Part shown: in pieces, positions 1 to 11,097 of the stretch
Position numbering within the stretch: the stretch's first letter is position 1
Layout: every line of letters begins with the position of its first letter
Source of the DNA: Maratus speciosus
Taxonomy: Eukaryota > Arthropoda > Arachnida > Araneae > Salticidae
Direction: 5' to 3'
Length of the DNA: 64,000 bases
Assembly (NCBI GenBank): GCA_963932465.1
Contig: OZ010794.1
Location: 448,214,502-448,278,501, forward strand
Made by a program: the position numbers and the translations under genes
The notes under the pieces: model-generated
Told to the model about the DNA's origin: nothing
The model's database searches: none
What the model saw: only the letters and a program-made list of their open reading frames with translations

Positions 1-620
1 GTGTATAAATGCTATAGTTCATATTCAGGTCTACACAAAAGAATTCGCAAAAGTTACTGAGTATGAGCGTAAATTGCTTAAAACTGGTTTTTAATGTGCC
101 TTGCACTTTTACGCTGAATGGCATTTAGTTTGCTAAGAAATGGTTGTAGAATATAGATAAAATTATATACTGGGCCACGAAAAGAATTGGATTCACGGCC
201 GTCTATGGATGATAATTTCTGGGAATGTGATTTCAGTAGTTTTAAGAGTGTTTTAGTGTGAATTAAATTTTAGCTAAATAGTGGCGTGTAATAAAGATAC
301 TATGTAAACTACAGGGCTGAACAAAAGTATTTAAGTATGTTTCCGTCTATTAGTATAAATTGCTGAAAGAGACACTTCAACCTGTTATGCGTTTCCTTGC
401 TAAACTAAATTTTCCCATTATATAGTATATATATATCAACCTACAGATCAAATACAGGGCTCTTCAAAAGAATTGGAATGCATATTTGGCTATGGAAGGT
501 AACTGCTGAAATCAGATTTTTAAATGTTTTATCTGTTTTCTAAAATGTTTTCTTAGTTATCTTATTTAGCTTATTTCCCTAAATAACGAAATTTTGTTAA
601 CGATTTCAGGAAGTGTTGGG
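1..620. repeat. Dispersed tandem-repeat element, family 3 (partial)
   Basis: Roughly 145-bp units, each opening with a motif like CAGG..ACAAAAGAATT (near 27, 172, 311 and 456). The same motif recurs at 36180, 45500-45690 and 56800-57110, so this is the left-truncated end of a dispersed family. No coding potential is seen. The class is unknown; other copies start with a CTGT/CCGT-rich stretch, which resembles family 2 at 33297. Confidence 0.6.
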
Positions 621-1640
621 AAGTGTTTCATAATCTATGCTTAAAGCATGATTTTTTTTTGTTTAATATTAATATCTATTTAATTTATGAAATTAAATAC
701 CAATTAAATTGTTAATATAATTAATAATTCATTGAATAATAAGTAAATCGATTATTAAATATAACAATTATCATGAACAGTTTTAAATTATTTCTTTTAA
801 TTATGTATAATATATTTATGTTTTAAAATTCTAATATAAATATATTTTTATATAGTAAGATTAGAAAATATTATATTTTCAAAAATATTCATTTTAATGT
901 ATTAAAATAAATAGCTTATTAGTGATATGAGTTTTAAAAATTAATTTAATTAACAGTATTGTATTTTCAATAAAAAATTACAAAGCAACTGATAATAAAT
1001 TAATAAAGATTTTTATATATTAATACTACTTGATTTTACAAGATTAAAATTTTAATAAATTAATTTGTATATTTAATATTTATCTGCTACTAAAGTTCTA
1101 ACATAAAAATATACTTAACGTTAAGTTTAGTAGATATTATTATTGAATTATAATAAATGTTCATTTTAATAATAAAAAACACCTTATATAAATTATAAAA
1201 TATAATTATTGAAATTTATTTAAAATTAAGTTTTATTTCGTTTAATTTAGTTATAATTTAATTTTGTTTGACTTAATTACAATAAAAAATTATTAAAATA
1301 CTATTTAATGATCTAACTGGCAATAAACAATTACAAAGGAAGTGATAATAAAGGAGAACTATTCTTTATTAACTGACTTAATAAACATCAAAACAAACAT
1401 CTGAAAAGAAACATAAAACACATCAGGAAGGACACAAAAGGACATATTTCAAAATATTAAATGTTGAAAATGGTCTTTGTTGTTTTCATTCTTTCCAAGT
1501 TTAAGAGTCCTGAGACCCTTTAATACTCCCAAGTTTTTAAAAAATGATGCTAGCAAGTGGATTTAAATTCTGTCAAGGGAAAAAAATATTTAGAAAGAAT
1601 ATATCGAGAACTCTTTCAAACTTTAGATACTTCAATTTAT
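621..1640. other. AT-rich spacer with a degenerate duplication
   Basis: Very AT-rich. Two segments, near 967-1025 and 1318-1360, share a motif of the form CAATAAA.AATTACAAAG, suggesting an old duplication of about 350 bp. No gene is seen; a 63-codon frame at 1544-1735 has no recognisable domain. Confidence 0.5.
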
Positions 1641-1809
1641 TTAACCCGTCAGCACACGCGCCTACTTTTGTAACGTTAGCACACACGTGGGATAAATTTC
1701 AACCCATTTTATCACCCATTATATTTTTGGCTTAATATGTTTTAAAAACGAATCTACTGTTCTGTATTCGTATTGTAAAATGCATCAGTAGTACTTCTTT
1801 TTAGGGAAA

Positions 1810-2050
1810 CTAGGGGGCTCCACTGTCCTGCTCGCTTACGCTCACCAACCCCCCGCATAATCGCTTCGCGATTTCATTCAGTATCACGAAGCAATCCCTA
1901 TTTTCTAGCTAACTCCAGACGTAACTGTTTCGCGTTTCCATTCTGGATCGCTTCGCAATCCCTTATTTTCTATGCAGTCAATTTTTAGATTCCACTTGGT
2001 AAAAACAGGCTCTTTCCCAACTCCTGACATTTTTATTTCCTTATCTCCAA
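1810..2050. other. Moderate-GC block with repeated TCGCTTCGCGAT-like phrases
   Basis: Contains CTGCTCGCTTACGCTCACC and two phrases of the type ATCGCTTCGC. A related phrase (CTTTACGCTAGCCAACCC) occurs near 31595. It is probably part of a dispersed repeat; no coding signal is seen. Confidence 0.4.
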
Positions 2051-2055
2051 GCACA

Positions 2056-2246
2056 TAATAGATCAGTTTCAACCACGTGATCACCAGACCACCAAGTTTC
2101 ACCGAACCAATCATAATCAACTATTTGTAGCCTGTATTATGAGCCAACCAATCACAATCGGCCAAATTTGGGGGTCAAACAAAAAACACGCCTGGTTGCT
2201 AAGGTCGTTGCTAGGGTGTGACGTCAGTTGAAACTGATCTATTATT
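2056..2246. mobile_element. Small inverted-repeat element (MITE-like)
   Basis: TAATAGATCAGTTTCAAC near 2056 is mirrored by its reverse complement ending near 2246, giving an 18-bp inverted repeat around about 190 bp. The target duplication is not clear. No coding content. Confidence 0.5.
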
Positions 2247-2523
2247 AGAGCTTACAGAGTTTCATAATTAGAAGAATTATTAAATATAAAATTATATATA
2301 TAGTGTTACGAATATTGTAAATAGTTAGTGTTTGTGCTTAAAAGTAATGTAAATAGTTCAATTAAGATCTATTCATAAGCTAATATTAGTTTTTGTTGCA
2401 TTGAAATATCTAAATTTGTTGATTTTCTGCAAGCAAGTAGACCCTATTAGATTTCAATGGGAGTCTGTGGAAATTTGGCGAATTACTGGAAATAGCGCCA
2501 AGTTGACGACTAACTTGGCTACG

Positions 2524-2994
2524 TTTGGCGACAAAGCCGCCCCCTTGGTAACCCCCTTATAGCGTCACAAAGCTCTGACCAATCAGATGCATTTCGCGGT
2601 ATCTACGCAGATTTTCATTGGTCCATTTCCAAATCGTTACTTTTTTTATATATAGAAAGACCAAATACTGGGCGGACAAATTTGGTGACAGAGCCGCCCC
2701 CCCTTTGGTAACCCCCCCTTATAGCGTCAGAAAGCTCTGACCAATCAGATACGTTTCGCAGTATCTCCGCAGATTTTCATTGGTCCATTTCCAAATCGTT
2801 ACTTTTTTTATATATAGAAAGACCAAATACTGGACGGACAAATTTGGCGACGCTTGGTGACAGAGCCGCCCCCCCTTTGGTAACCCCCCTTATAGCGTCA
2901 GAAAGCTCTGACCAATCAGATACGTTTCGCAGTATCTACGCAGATTTTCATTGGTCCATTTCCAAAGTGTTACTTTTTTTTATATATAGAAAGA
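2524..2994 (+). repeat. Three-unit tandem repeat, 157-172 bp period
   Basis: Units start near 2524, 2681 and 2853. Each carries a GC-rich block (AGCCGCCCCC..GGTAACCCCC), then GACCAATCAGAT, then TTTCATTGGTCCATTTCC, and ends with TATATATAGAAAG. Each unit therefore contains two CCAAT-box-like sequences in inverted orientation and a TATA-like string, which is promoter-like composition, but no downstream gene is visible. Confidence 0.85.
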
Positions 2995-3334
2995 AATTCA
3001 TTCTTTTAATATTTATTTTCAGATTTTGTAGAAGTTTGTTTTTCCTTGAAAATATTCAAAGGATTATTGTTTTACCCCTTAAAACGTGAATTATTTCACA
3101 AAATGGGCATTAATTACACTTAATAACCTTTCATCAATATATACAAGCAGGTTTACCTTACTCTTTCATTAAAATTATTTTAGTGTGTGTTATCCCGTAA
3201 GAAATGAACGTATCGAAATAAAACTTTAGTACGCCCGCGGGATTTTTTTAATCCCAAGAGAAATATTTTCCCCCTCCTAGTGAACAAAGAAAAGATATTG
3301 CTTCACCCACCCCTTTCAAACTTGAACTCGAAAG

Positions 3335-4808
3335 CAGGGCGGCGGAGTCGGTGGAAAAAATGGCCGACTCAGACTCCAACTCCGACTACAGGATATTTTA
3401 GAGACCCCGACTCCGACTCCGGGCTGGCAACACACCCAGGCTGGGGTACTAGTGTTGCCTGTTGGTTAAAACAATGATGGAATATAAGAAAAATAAAGCT
3501 AAAATCTTCCTATTCAATAAATTACTTTAAAAATTATATTTTCCGCTTTATTAATTTTACAATTTCGCGCCCGCAAACCCGAAAAATCTAACTGTCGAAG
3601 TCTAAAGAACACAAAGTGGAAATTTTACTATTTTGAATCTCCGGACTGAGAAGAAAAAGTTAAATCGTTACAATTTTATTGTTATTTTGGTCTTCCGGAC
3701 TCGAAAAACTTATATGGAAAGGAGAAAAAATAAAGATGAAAATTTTATTATTTCGGAAATAATTCGGATCTTGTGGATTCTAATGAAATAATTAAAAAAA
3801 AAATTGTTTTATTTAAATTAAGTTTACAATTTTGGCTTTATTTGGGGTTCTGCAGACATGGAAAATCCGACATTCAAAAGGTGAAAGATAGCGAGATTTC
3901 ACTATCTTATTGTTATTTTGGGTACCGCCAATTCAGAAAAAAAAAAAAAAAATACAATTTCATCTTATTTTGACTTCTGTGCCCAAAAATAAATAAATAA
4001 AGGAAGGGTAATTTAGAATTTTGACTTTTGGTCATACAGACTGGAAAAATTTGAGGGGGGGGGGGACGGAAAAAGGCTTCTATTACAATGCTATACCTGG
4101 TTCTTAGTTCTGTTGCCTCCAAAAATAGCACATATTTATAATTTTCGCATTACAGAGATCTGCATGAACCAAAATTTTAAGGCCCGCCCCCTAAAACGTT
4201 CCGCCGTGCTTTTATATTTATTCTCACTCCAATCATGCCTGTTGCCTATTGTAAATTGCTCCTATTTTATCGGCGTAGTTTGATTCATTCAAATTTGTTA
4301 TATTGGGCTTGTCAGCCTGCTCAATATTTTTATCAGTCTGATCCGGCCCATTAACATAAGTTGTCTTAATTCTACTTACACGGCCTGTTTGAAAAATTGC
4401 CTTCATTTTTCGGGCCTTGGGTCCTTTCAGACATTTGTATCTCGGGTTCTCTCCGCAAACCCCAAAAATACGAGGGGAAGTACTTATATACTAAATGTGA
4501 AATATCTACTACAGTTATGAATTAAAACAGTTTTCATCTACCCTGTACATGGATAGTACCCTGCATGTACTTTGCACACCGCAGTAAATCGGTCTTCTTT
4601 AATTTGAGTAGCCTGATATAGTCCATAAATAACAATAATAATCCATTTTATAGATTTAAAATTACATATAACTAGTTTAATTTCACTTTAAAATGTCTAA
4701 CAAAAAAATCTGGAGTCGGAGTCGGAGTTGGCTTGTTTTTTAGTGACTCCGACCCCGACTCTTTTGCTCAAAAATGGGTCCGAGTCTGACTCCGACTCCA
4801 CAGCTCTT
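3335..4808. mobile_element. hAT-like non-autonomous element rich in GACTCC
   Basis: The left end CAGGGCGGCGGAGTCGG and the reverse complement of the right end (AAGAGCTGTGGAGTCGG) match as degenerate inverted repeats. Both subterminal regions are runs of GACTCC or GGAGTC hexamers. The flanking octamers CTCGAAAG (3327-3334) and CTTGTAAG (4809-4816) agree at 6 of 8 positions, consistent with a decayed 8-bp hAT duplication. No transposase is seen. Confidence 0.62.
3555..4140. repeat. Degenerate tandem repeat inside the hAT-like element
   Basis: Loose units of about 80-90 bp repeating the theme TTACAATTTTATT...TATTTTGG.CTTCCGGACT.GAAAAA. Units are strongly diverged. Homopolymer runs (A near 3940, G near 4055) interrupt them. 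Confidence 0.5.
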
Positions 4809-4918
4809 CTTGTAAGGTACAAGGCAGGTCAGAAGCATCCTAAAAAATGTATCCTTTTTTTCGAAGAAAAAATGTGATGGGGGTAGATTTTATCTCAGCG
4901 CGTGTGCTGACGGGTTAA

Positions 4919-5045
4919 AAAAATGTATGTACAAAAATTTAGCTTGCAAGAAAAAATTAAGTGATAAATAATAATGGTTATTTGAAATATTTAAAAAATG
5001 AATTACTCAATGTAATAAAAATTATGTTTTGACAACAAATTAAAC

Positions 5046-5076
<31 letters not shown>

Positions 5077-6340
5077 TTGTAGACTAGCAGTTATGGTTTA
5101 ACTTAACTTTCCAGATTTTTTTTTTTTTTTTGTAATATTCTAACTTTTGTAAAACTCTACAAGTATTTTGTAGATAATTTGAGTTTAAAGTACCCTAAAT
5201 ATTTCTAAAAGGATAATTTTAGTCAAGTATAAAAACTGCCTCTAAATGATCAAATTCTAATATAAATGCGAAGAGTTTCATATCCGGTTCTGCTTTTTTT
5301 TTTTTTTTTTTTTTTTTTTGGCGATAAATGTTTTGATGTGGTTGTTGTGATTTTTAGCATTTGATATTTCTTTCTTTATTACTTAAATGCTACTGGTGGA
5401 TAAGTAGTAATTTTGCATACTTTTTTTTAAAAATAATTATTTTTTAAATTTATAATTTTCCAGGTCTTTTTTTAAACGATATTTTTCTGTAGATGCAATA
5501 TTATGTAAATATATTTTTTGTGCATTTTTATATGTTTTAAGATGTTTATAACATTAACCTTTATAATATAATGTTATGTTTAAAAAAAACTATATATAAG
5601 TATATTAGTATTTATTTATATGTGTATATAATATGTATTTATGTATGTAAATCTATCTCTCTATATATAATTACATACATACTATATATAAAAATATAAC
5701 AAATATAATATTTATAATATAGAAATATATGTTTATAAAAATTTAAAAACCATTTTTTCTCGGTATCTTGAAAAATTTGGTAAGATGCTAAACCGGCCTT
5801 TTGGCGCCATTTTGGATTCCTTCTCCAATCACGCCCACCAGATCAGGATACGGAACTCTTTCCATAATATATATATATATATATATATATGTAGGTATAT
5901 AAAGAAAGAAAGAAAATAAAAACAGGACTCTCGTGTTTTTCGCACTTCGTCATTTTTGTGTTAAAATGCGCGAAAAATGCACAAAGGAATTTTGAAGCAT
6001 TCTTGTGTTTTATAGCTTAAAAAATGCACTTCTTTCATACTTTCAATATGATATTGTGTTAGTGTGTTTATGCATAAACAAAAGACAAATAATGTTGAAA
6101 GCTTTTAAATATTTCTTCATTTGCTTAATTTTCATTACTTTATTTTTATTTTTAATTTTATTTTTTCCTCTCCGTTCCATTTCTTTTAAATCCAAAAATA
6201 AACTGAAAGTGAATTGAATATTTTTCTCTTTCCTATGAAAGAAAAAAAATTAATTAGCTGATTAAGTTACAGTTTAAAAAAAGAAGCAAAATACTTTATA
6301 AAAAATGACCTTTATAAGTGATTTCAGCTTTTTCAGTGTA
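4919..6340. other. AT-rich spacer with homopolymers and microsatellites
   Basis: No gene seen. Contains T runs at 5051-5078, 5116-5131 and 5294-5319, a TATA-rich stretch at 5570-5720, an (AT)n run near 5867-5890 and a short GAAA repeat near 5905-5920. Confidence 0.7.
5051..5319. repeat. Three poly(T) tracts
   Basis: Runs of about 28, 16 and 26 T at 5051-5078, 5116-5131 and 5294-5319. They could be decayed poly(A) tails of minus-strand retroposons, but no retroposon body is recognisable beside them. Confidence 0.8.
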
Positions 6341-6394
6341 CTCAACTTACTTTCTTCAAGTGTTTTGAAAACGCGAATGAATAAGTGGTTATAA

Positions 6395-6630
6395 GAGGAC
6401 GAATTAAAGCGCGTTTAATTTAATTTTTCGCATTGATTTTTCTCTTTCTCTCCCCCCACCCTCTCTCGTTCCCCCTCCCCCCAAAGTAACTTGAAAAATT
6501 ACTTTTTACTGCTTTAAAATTACTACTAAATATTCAGATAAAATTTTTATTTTCCCAGTAAAAAAACTATTCGGAAAATTAAGAATATGTGACAATCTAT
6601 GCAGAATTAAAGTGCGTTTATTTTGCAATA
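6395..6630 (+). repeat. Isolated monomer of the 13.7-20.6 kb satellite
   Basis: The sequence GAATTAAAGCGCGTTTAATTTAA followed by CGCATTGATTTTTCTC and AACTTGAAAAATTACTTTT matches the monomers of the large array at 13735-20560, showing the satellite is also dispersed outside its array. Confidence 0.65.
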
Positions 6631-6880
6631 TAGTCCGGCGCATAACGCTCATCTACGATTTGAGAGGGCATTTTTCTCTTTAAGGATATTTTCGAAGTAT
6701 TAAGCGCACTCCCTTTTTTGAAAAGGAATCTTTATGAGATTTGTAGCATGAAAATACAATTATAAGCATTAAAAAGTATAACAACTAAAATAAATATAAT
6801 AAAAATAAATAAATGTGTAGCGAGAACATATACACTATTGCAAAACCTGCCTGCTTCAATTCCCACAAAGAGTTTGGAAT

Positions 6881-7619
6881 ACAGCAAAACCTCCCTAAAG
6901 CGACCACGTTCCGTTCCAATAAAAACTGGTCGCTCCGAGAGGTGGTCTCTTAATGGAGGTCATGTTTAAATCCAGATTTTAATTATTGAAAAAAGGTAAC
7001 CATTAATGATACTAAAATTTATTTTTCACATTTGGAAAAAGTATAAAAATTTAAGTATCAAAACAAAAGTTATTTACATAAGTTAATTACTGGAGATGTT
7101 AAAAAAAAAATACATTGACGTTTGCTTTGATTTTACGGTTTCATCTTTTAAAACTTTTATTTCCCAGTCCTTTAGAAGTTCAGTAAATAAATACAATCTT
7201 TTTTGGCGAGAACAAATAATGACGATTTCATTACTTTATATATTTCTTTGAGAGTTTCTCGGTAGAATAGGGCAGGGAAGTTTATTGACCGTCATTCTTA
7301 ATTTGTCATCAGAGTTAAATTCATTGCCTATAAATGCACAAAGAGGTTTAAACACTTAAAAGTTACTGGGATGAAAAAAAAATCCAAACTTAGTTTAGAA
7401 GGTTGATGAATAATGCGCTCTCCCGAATTTCTAATAAAACCTTCTTCAAGCGACCAGGAAAAACGGAATTTTCTTCAAAGAAATTGGTCGCTCATGGAGG
7501 GAGTTCATCTGGGATGGCCTCTGAATGGAGGTAAAATTAGTATTGCCCTATGGGAATAAATTTCGTTCCATGAAAAAATGGTCGTTCAGGGAGGTGGTCG
7601 CACAGCGAGGTTTCACTGT
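6881..7619. mobile_element. Inverted-repeat element with perfect 10-bp target duplication
   Basis: The left end ACAGCAAAACCTCCCT and the reverse complement of the right end (ACAGTGAAACCTCGCT) form an imperfect inverted repeat that continues with GCGACCAC on both sides. The decamer AGTTTGGAAT lies directly outside both ends (6871-6880 and 7620-7629). A 9-11 bp duplication is typical of Mutator-like elements. The CAGTRAAACCTC ends also resemble pogo/Tigger elements, which duplicate only TA; the ends here also touch TA. Internal copies of the GTCGCT..GGAGG phrase suggest subterminal repeats. No transposase is seen. Confidence 0.75.
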
Positions 7620-7629
7620 AGTTTGGAAT

Positions 7630-7692
7630 AGTGCTGCTTACATGATACGTATTTCAGTTATATGTTTAACGATATACGTATACACTTATAGT
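7630..7692. other. Short ATACGTATAC-rich spacer
   Basis: Contains TATACGTATAC palindromic motifs that recur at 10640-10720 and 12200-12340, suggesting that the hAT interval at 7693-10613 entered a pre-existing repeat. Confidence 0.4.
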
Positions 7693-8583
7693 CAGGGTTC
7701 GTTGATATATATCAATGGATATATATCATGATATATATCTTGATATATATCCGATATTAAATTTTTAAAATATCAAGATTTTTGATATTTTTTATATTTT
7801 CAAATTCTTGATATTTATTTTTGAAATATCAAGATGTTTGATATTTTGTATGTTTTATATTTATTTTCAAAATATCACTGAGCAAGATAATTTTTATATT
7901 TTCTACATTCAAAGCAAGTGTAAATGAAATTTCTACCTGTTTTTGACTGTGTCATTCTGTTGATAATGAACTTTTGCCTATAGCAATGACCTTTTTTAGG
8001 AAAAGAAGAAAAGAAATATTTTCCAAGCTTTAGGTTTGAAACTTTTATTTTTAAATGTAGAACTAATAATTATGTGAGACAGTTAATTCAGAACAGCCAT
8101 TGAAAGATAAAATGTAATTTAAATAATCGTTTATATACAGCCAGGGTTCATTGATATATATCAATGGATATATATTATGATATATAACCGATATTTATTT
8201 TTAAAATATCAAGATTTTTGATATTTTCATATACTTGATATTTATTTTCAATATATCAAGATGTTTCATATTTTCTGCATTTGATATTTATTTTCAAAAT
8301 ATGAATGTGCGCAACATATTTTTGATATTTTCAGTCGTAGTTTGTAATATTTCAGTGTAAATTAAATAAATTTTCAACTGTTATTGACTGTGTGAATCTG
8401 ATAAAGAATTTTTGTCTCTTTTGGATGTGACTTTTTTAGACAAAAAAGAAAACAAATATATTTTTCAAGCTTTGGATTTGAAGCTTTTATTTTTAAATGT
8501 TGAACTAATAGTTATGTGGGACATAATTAATTCAGAACAACCATTGAAAGATAAACTAATTTAAATAAGCAGTTATATACAGC
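7693..8583 (+). repeat. About 445-bp tandem duplication of the hAT left end
   Basis: Unit 1 (7693-8141) and unit 2 (8142-8583) both start with CAGGGTTC.TTGATATATATC and both end with TTATATACAGC. They share the whole order of internal phrases, for example AAGCTTT.G.TTTGAA.CTTTTATTTTTAAATGT. Divergence is clear, so the duplication is old. Confidence 0.85.
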
Positions 8584-8740
8584 TTCATTAGAAAATAATC
8601 TTTTCTCAAGTTTTGGTTCAGTTGAGTTTAAACCATACAACATGTTAAGAAATACGAAATAAGACATTTTATAGTTACATTTATGTTAAAATTTTTCAAT
8701 TAAAAAAACTTTTTGTATTTGTTTTAAAAATATCTGATTT

Positions 8741-10272
8741 TTAGCTCACAGGCTATCAAAGCCTGAGAGCTAATGTGCCCGTCCGTTCTGTATGTATGTA
8801 TGTACGTACGTATGTACGTAACGCGATAACTCTTGATAGAAACATCCGATTTGCTTCAAAATTTTTTCCTAGGTTCGCTGTGATAAGGCGCTTCCCTGAT
8901 TAGTTTTTGGAGTTCATTGGTTAAGGATAAAGGGGGAAAAACGGGGTTAGTCCACCCCCACCCTACCCTTAATTCAGATAAATGGGTTTTTCATGCAGAA
9001 TGATTCGATTTGCTCCGAATTTGATATACCGGTTTATTATGTTAAGGAACTTCCCTGATTAGTTTTGAAAGTTCATTGGTTAAGGATAAAGGGGGAAAAA
9101 CGGGGTTAGTCCACCCCCCTTAATTCAGATAAATGCGTTTTTCATGCAGAATGATTCGATTTGCTCCGAATTTGGTATAGCGGTTTATTATGTTAAGGAA
9201 CTTCCCTGATTAGTTTTGGGAGTTCATTGGTTAAGGATAAAGGGGGGAAAACGGGGTTAGTCCACCCCCCCCCCCCTTAATTCAGATAAATGGGTTTTTC
9301 ATGCAGAATGATTCGATTTGCTCCGAATGTGGTATACCGGTTTATTATGTTAAGGAACTTCCCTGATTAGTTTTGGGAGTTCATTGGTTAAGGATAAAGG
9401 GGAAAAAACGGGGTTAGTCCACCCCCCTTAATTCAGATAAATGTGTTTTTCATGCAGAATGATTCGATTTGCTCCGAATTTGGTATACCGGTTTATTATG
9501 TTAAGGAACTTCCCTGATTAGTTTTGGTGGTTCATTGGTTAAGGATAAAGGAGGAAAAACGGGGTTAGTCCACCCCTCTTAATTCAGATAAATGTGTTTT
9601 TCATGCAGAATGATTCGATTTGCTCCGAATTTGGTATACCGGTTTATTATGTTAAGGAACTTCCCTGATTAGTTTTGGGGGTTCATTGGTTAAGGATAAA
9701 GGGGGGAAAACAGGGTTATTCCAACCCCCTTAATTCAGATAAATGTGTTTTTCATGCAGAATGATTCGATTTGCTCCGAATTTGGTATACCGGTTTATTA
9801 TGTTAAGGAACTTCCCTGATTAGTTTTGGGGTTCATTGGTTAAGGGTAAAGGGGGAAAAGGGAGGTTAGCCCGCCACTCTTAATTTAGATAAATGGGTTT
9901 TTCATGCAGAATGATTCGATTTGCTCCGAAGTTGGTATACCGGTTTATTATGTTAAAGAGCTTCCCTGATTCGTTTTGGCGATTAATTGGTTAAGGATAA
10001 AGGGGGGTTAGTCCACCCCCTTAATTTAGATAAATGTTTTTTTTTTGCAAGATTATTCGATTTGCTCCAAATTTGGTATACCGGTTTATTATGATAAGGA
10101 GCTTCCCTGATTAGATTTGGAGGTTCACTGGTTAAGTATAAAGGGGGAAACGGGGGCTAATTCCCCTTCACTTATTTTTTTGAGTGGCATTATTCTTTAA
10201 AATAAGAGTATAATATACAATTAGTGTGAATAGTCTGTGAGCTCAATGCCATCAGTTTAACTGGACACTTTT
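8741..10272 (+). mobile_element. Family 1 hairpin-headed tandem-repeat element, long copy
   Basis: Order: T-rich start, 29-nt hairpin, GTGCCCGTCCGTTCTG, a TGTA/CGTA microsatellite, then 9-10 units of about 151 bp (CTTCCCTGATTAG starts near 8891, 9050, 9201, 9358, 9509, 9660, 9811, 9961, 10102), then a conserved tail ending CATCAGTTTAACTGG.CACTTTTCTT. The tail contains the small palindrome CAGTTTAACTG. This resembles non-autonomous Helentron-type elements (HINE, DINE-1, pearl), which combine a hairpin, a microsatellite and roughly 150-bp tandem repeats. Assignment to Helentrons is inference. Two further copies lie at 15884 (inverted) and 61328. Confidence 0.78.
8743..8771 (+). other. 12-bp stem hairpin at the head of the family 1 element
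   Basis: AGCTC-A-CAGGCT, loop ATCAA, AGCCTG-A-GAGCT: eleven base pairs with one A-A mismatch. The same hairpin, with one changed base, occurs in the inverted copy near 16476-16505. The copy at 61328 lacks it. Confidence 0.8.
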
Positions 10273-10613
10273 CTTTTTTATTTATTTTTATACTTGATCT
10301 TGATACTGAATCCTATGCTTAGTTTTTTTCATTAGTGTATAAAGCAAATTGTTATTGTTTTCAATTAGTTCATCTTCAATTTTGCTCTAAGTCAAAAAAA
10401 AAAAAAAAAATCATTTTTAGAATATTGTTTAAGTTTTCTTGTTAAGTGCAATATATTTTAGTTTCAAATCTATATTATGCTCGAAAACATTTATTATCAG
10501 CGGTAAGTTGGCTGCTTCGAAAATATCGGATATATATCAAAAATATCGGATATATATCAAACTATCGGATATTTTTGATATTTTCGAAAATATCAAGATA
10601 TTTACGAACCCTG

Positions 10614-11097
10614 CTTATAGTACGTCGGTCTGAAATACATATACCTTTAACGATACGTTTAAGCGTATTTCAGTTAAACGTATAATTCAAGTATACATAT
10701 ATTTCAAGTATACGTATTTACTTTTAACACCAATGGACCCCATCAGTCTTACATCACTGTATGGAGATCAAGCTGGAAATCGGTGGCGTTATCGTACAAT
10801 GTGCACAATATGCTATACATAGGATCTTGTTATTTCTCCCTATAAATATTTTAATTAATTAATGTTACTTCTAACTTCCATTGAAATAAGTGATGAACTG
10901 TTATGTAAATATGCTGGAACCGTTTAAATTGTTTCATATTTCTTAAATTTGCCAATATGGTTATAATATGTTGTTACGAACGCAGGACTTTATAGAGTGT
11001 TTCTCAATGTCTCTGATCCGCAGACCAACAGGAGACAACCGCAGGCATCATTTTTTACAGCAATGGACGAAGATCGTTTAAACGTTGATACGTTTAA
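10614..11097. other. AT-rich spacer with ATACGTATA motifs
   Basis: Begins with ACGATACGTTTAAGCGTATTTC and related palindromic motifs. A short phrase AGTGTTTCTCAATGT near 10997 resembles the hAT end at 57420 but no partner end was found. No gene. Confidence 0.45.

Larger units (their letters stand above)
1645..4914. mobile_element. piggyBac-type interval with TTAA on both sides
   Basis: A 17-bp perfect terminal inverted repeat, CCCGTCAGCACACGCGC, begins at 1645 and ends at 4914, and each end directly abuts TTAA (1641-1644 and 4915-4918). A CCC start and TTAA duplication are the hallmarks of the piggyBac superfamily. No transposase frame survives. The interior holds later or composite material: a small inverted-repeat element, a tandem array and a hAT-like element. 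The interval may be a non-autonomous element enlarged by nested insertions. Confidence 0.82.
7693..10613. mobile_element. hAT-type interval, 8-bp duplication CTTATAGT
   Basis: CAGGGTTCGT opens at 7693 and its reverse complement closes at 10613. The octamer CTTATAGT sits directly outside both ends (7685-7692, 10614-10621). Just inside both ends are strings of GATATATATC and ATCGGATAT. No transposase frame survives. The left end is tandemly duplicated and a separate tandem-repeat element occupies 8741-10272, so the original element was much shorter than the 2.9-kb interval. Confidence 0.85.

Noticed and set aside
2285..2360. LTR retrotransposon end (TGTTACGAAT motif)
   Set aside because: Only a short start-like phrase; no second LTR, primer-binding site or pol sequence found.
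8875..10190. CRISPR array
   Set aside because: Regular repeats of about 151 bp without short unique spacers, in a eukaryotic context; it is a tandem array inside a mobile element.
10985..11010. hAT terminus (AGTGTTTCTCAATGT)
   Set aside because: Similar to the 57420 end but no partner terminus or 8-bp duplication could be found.
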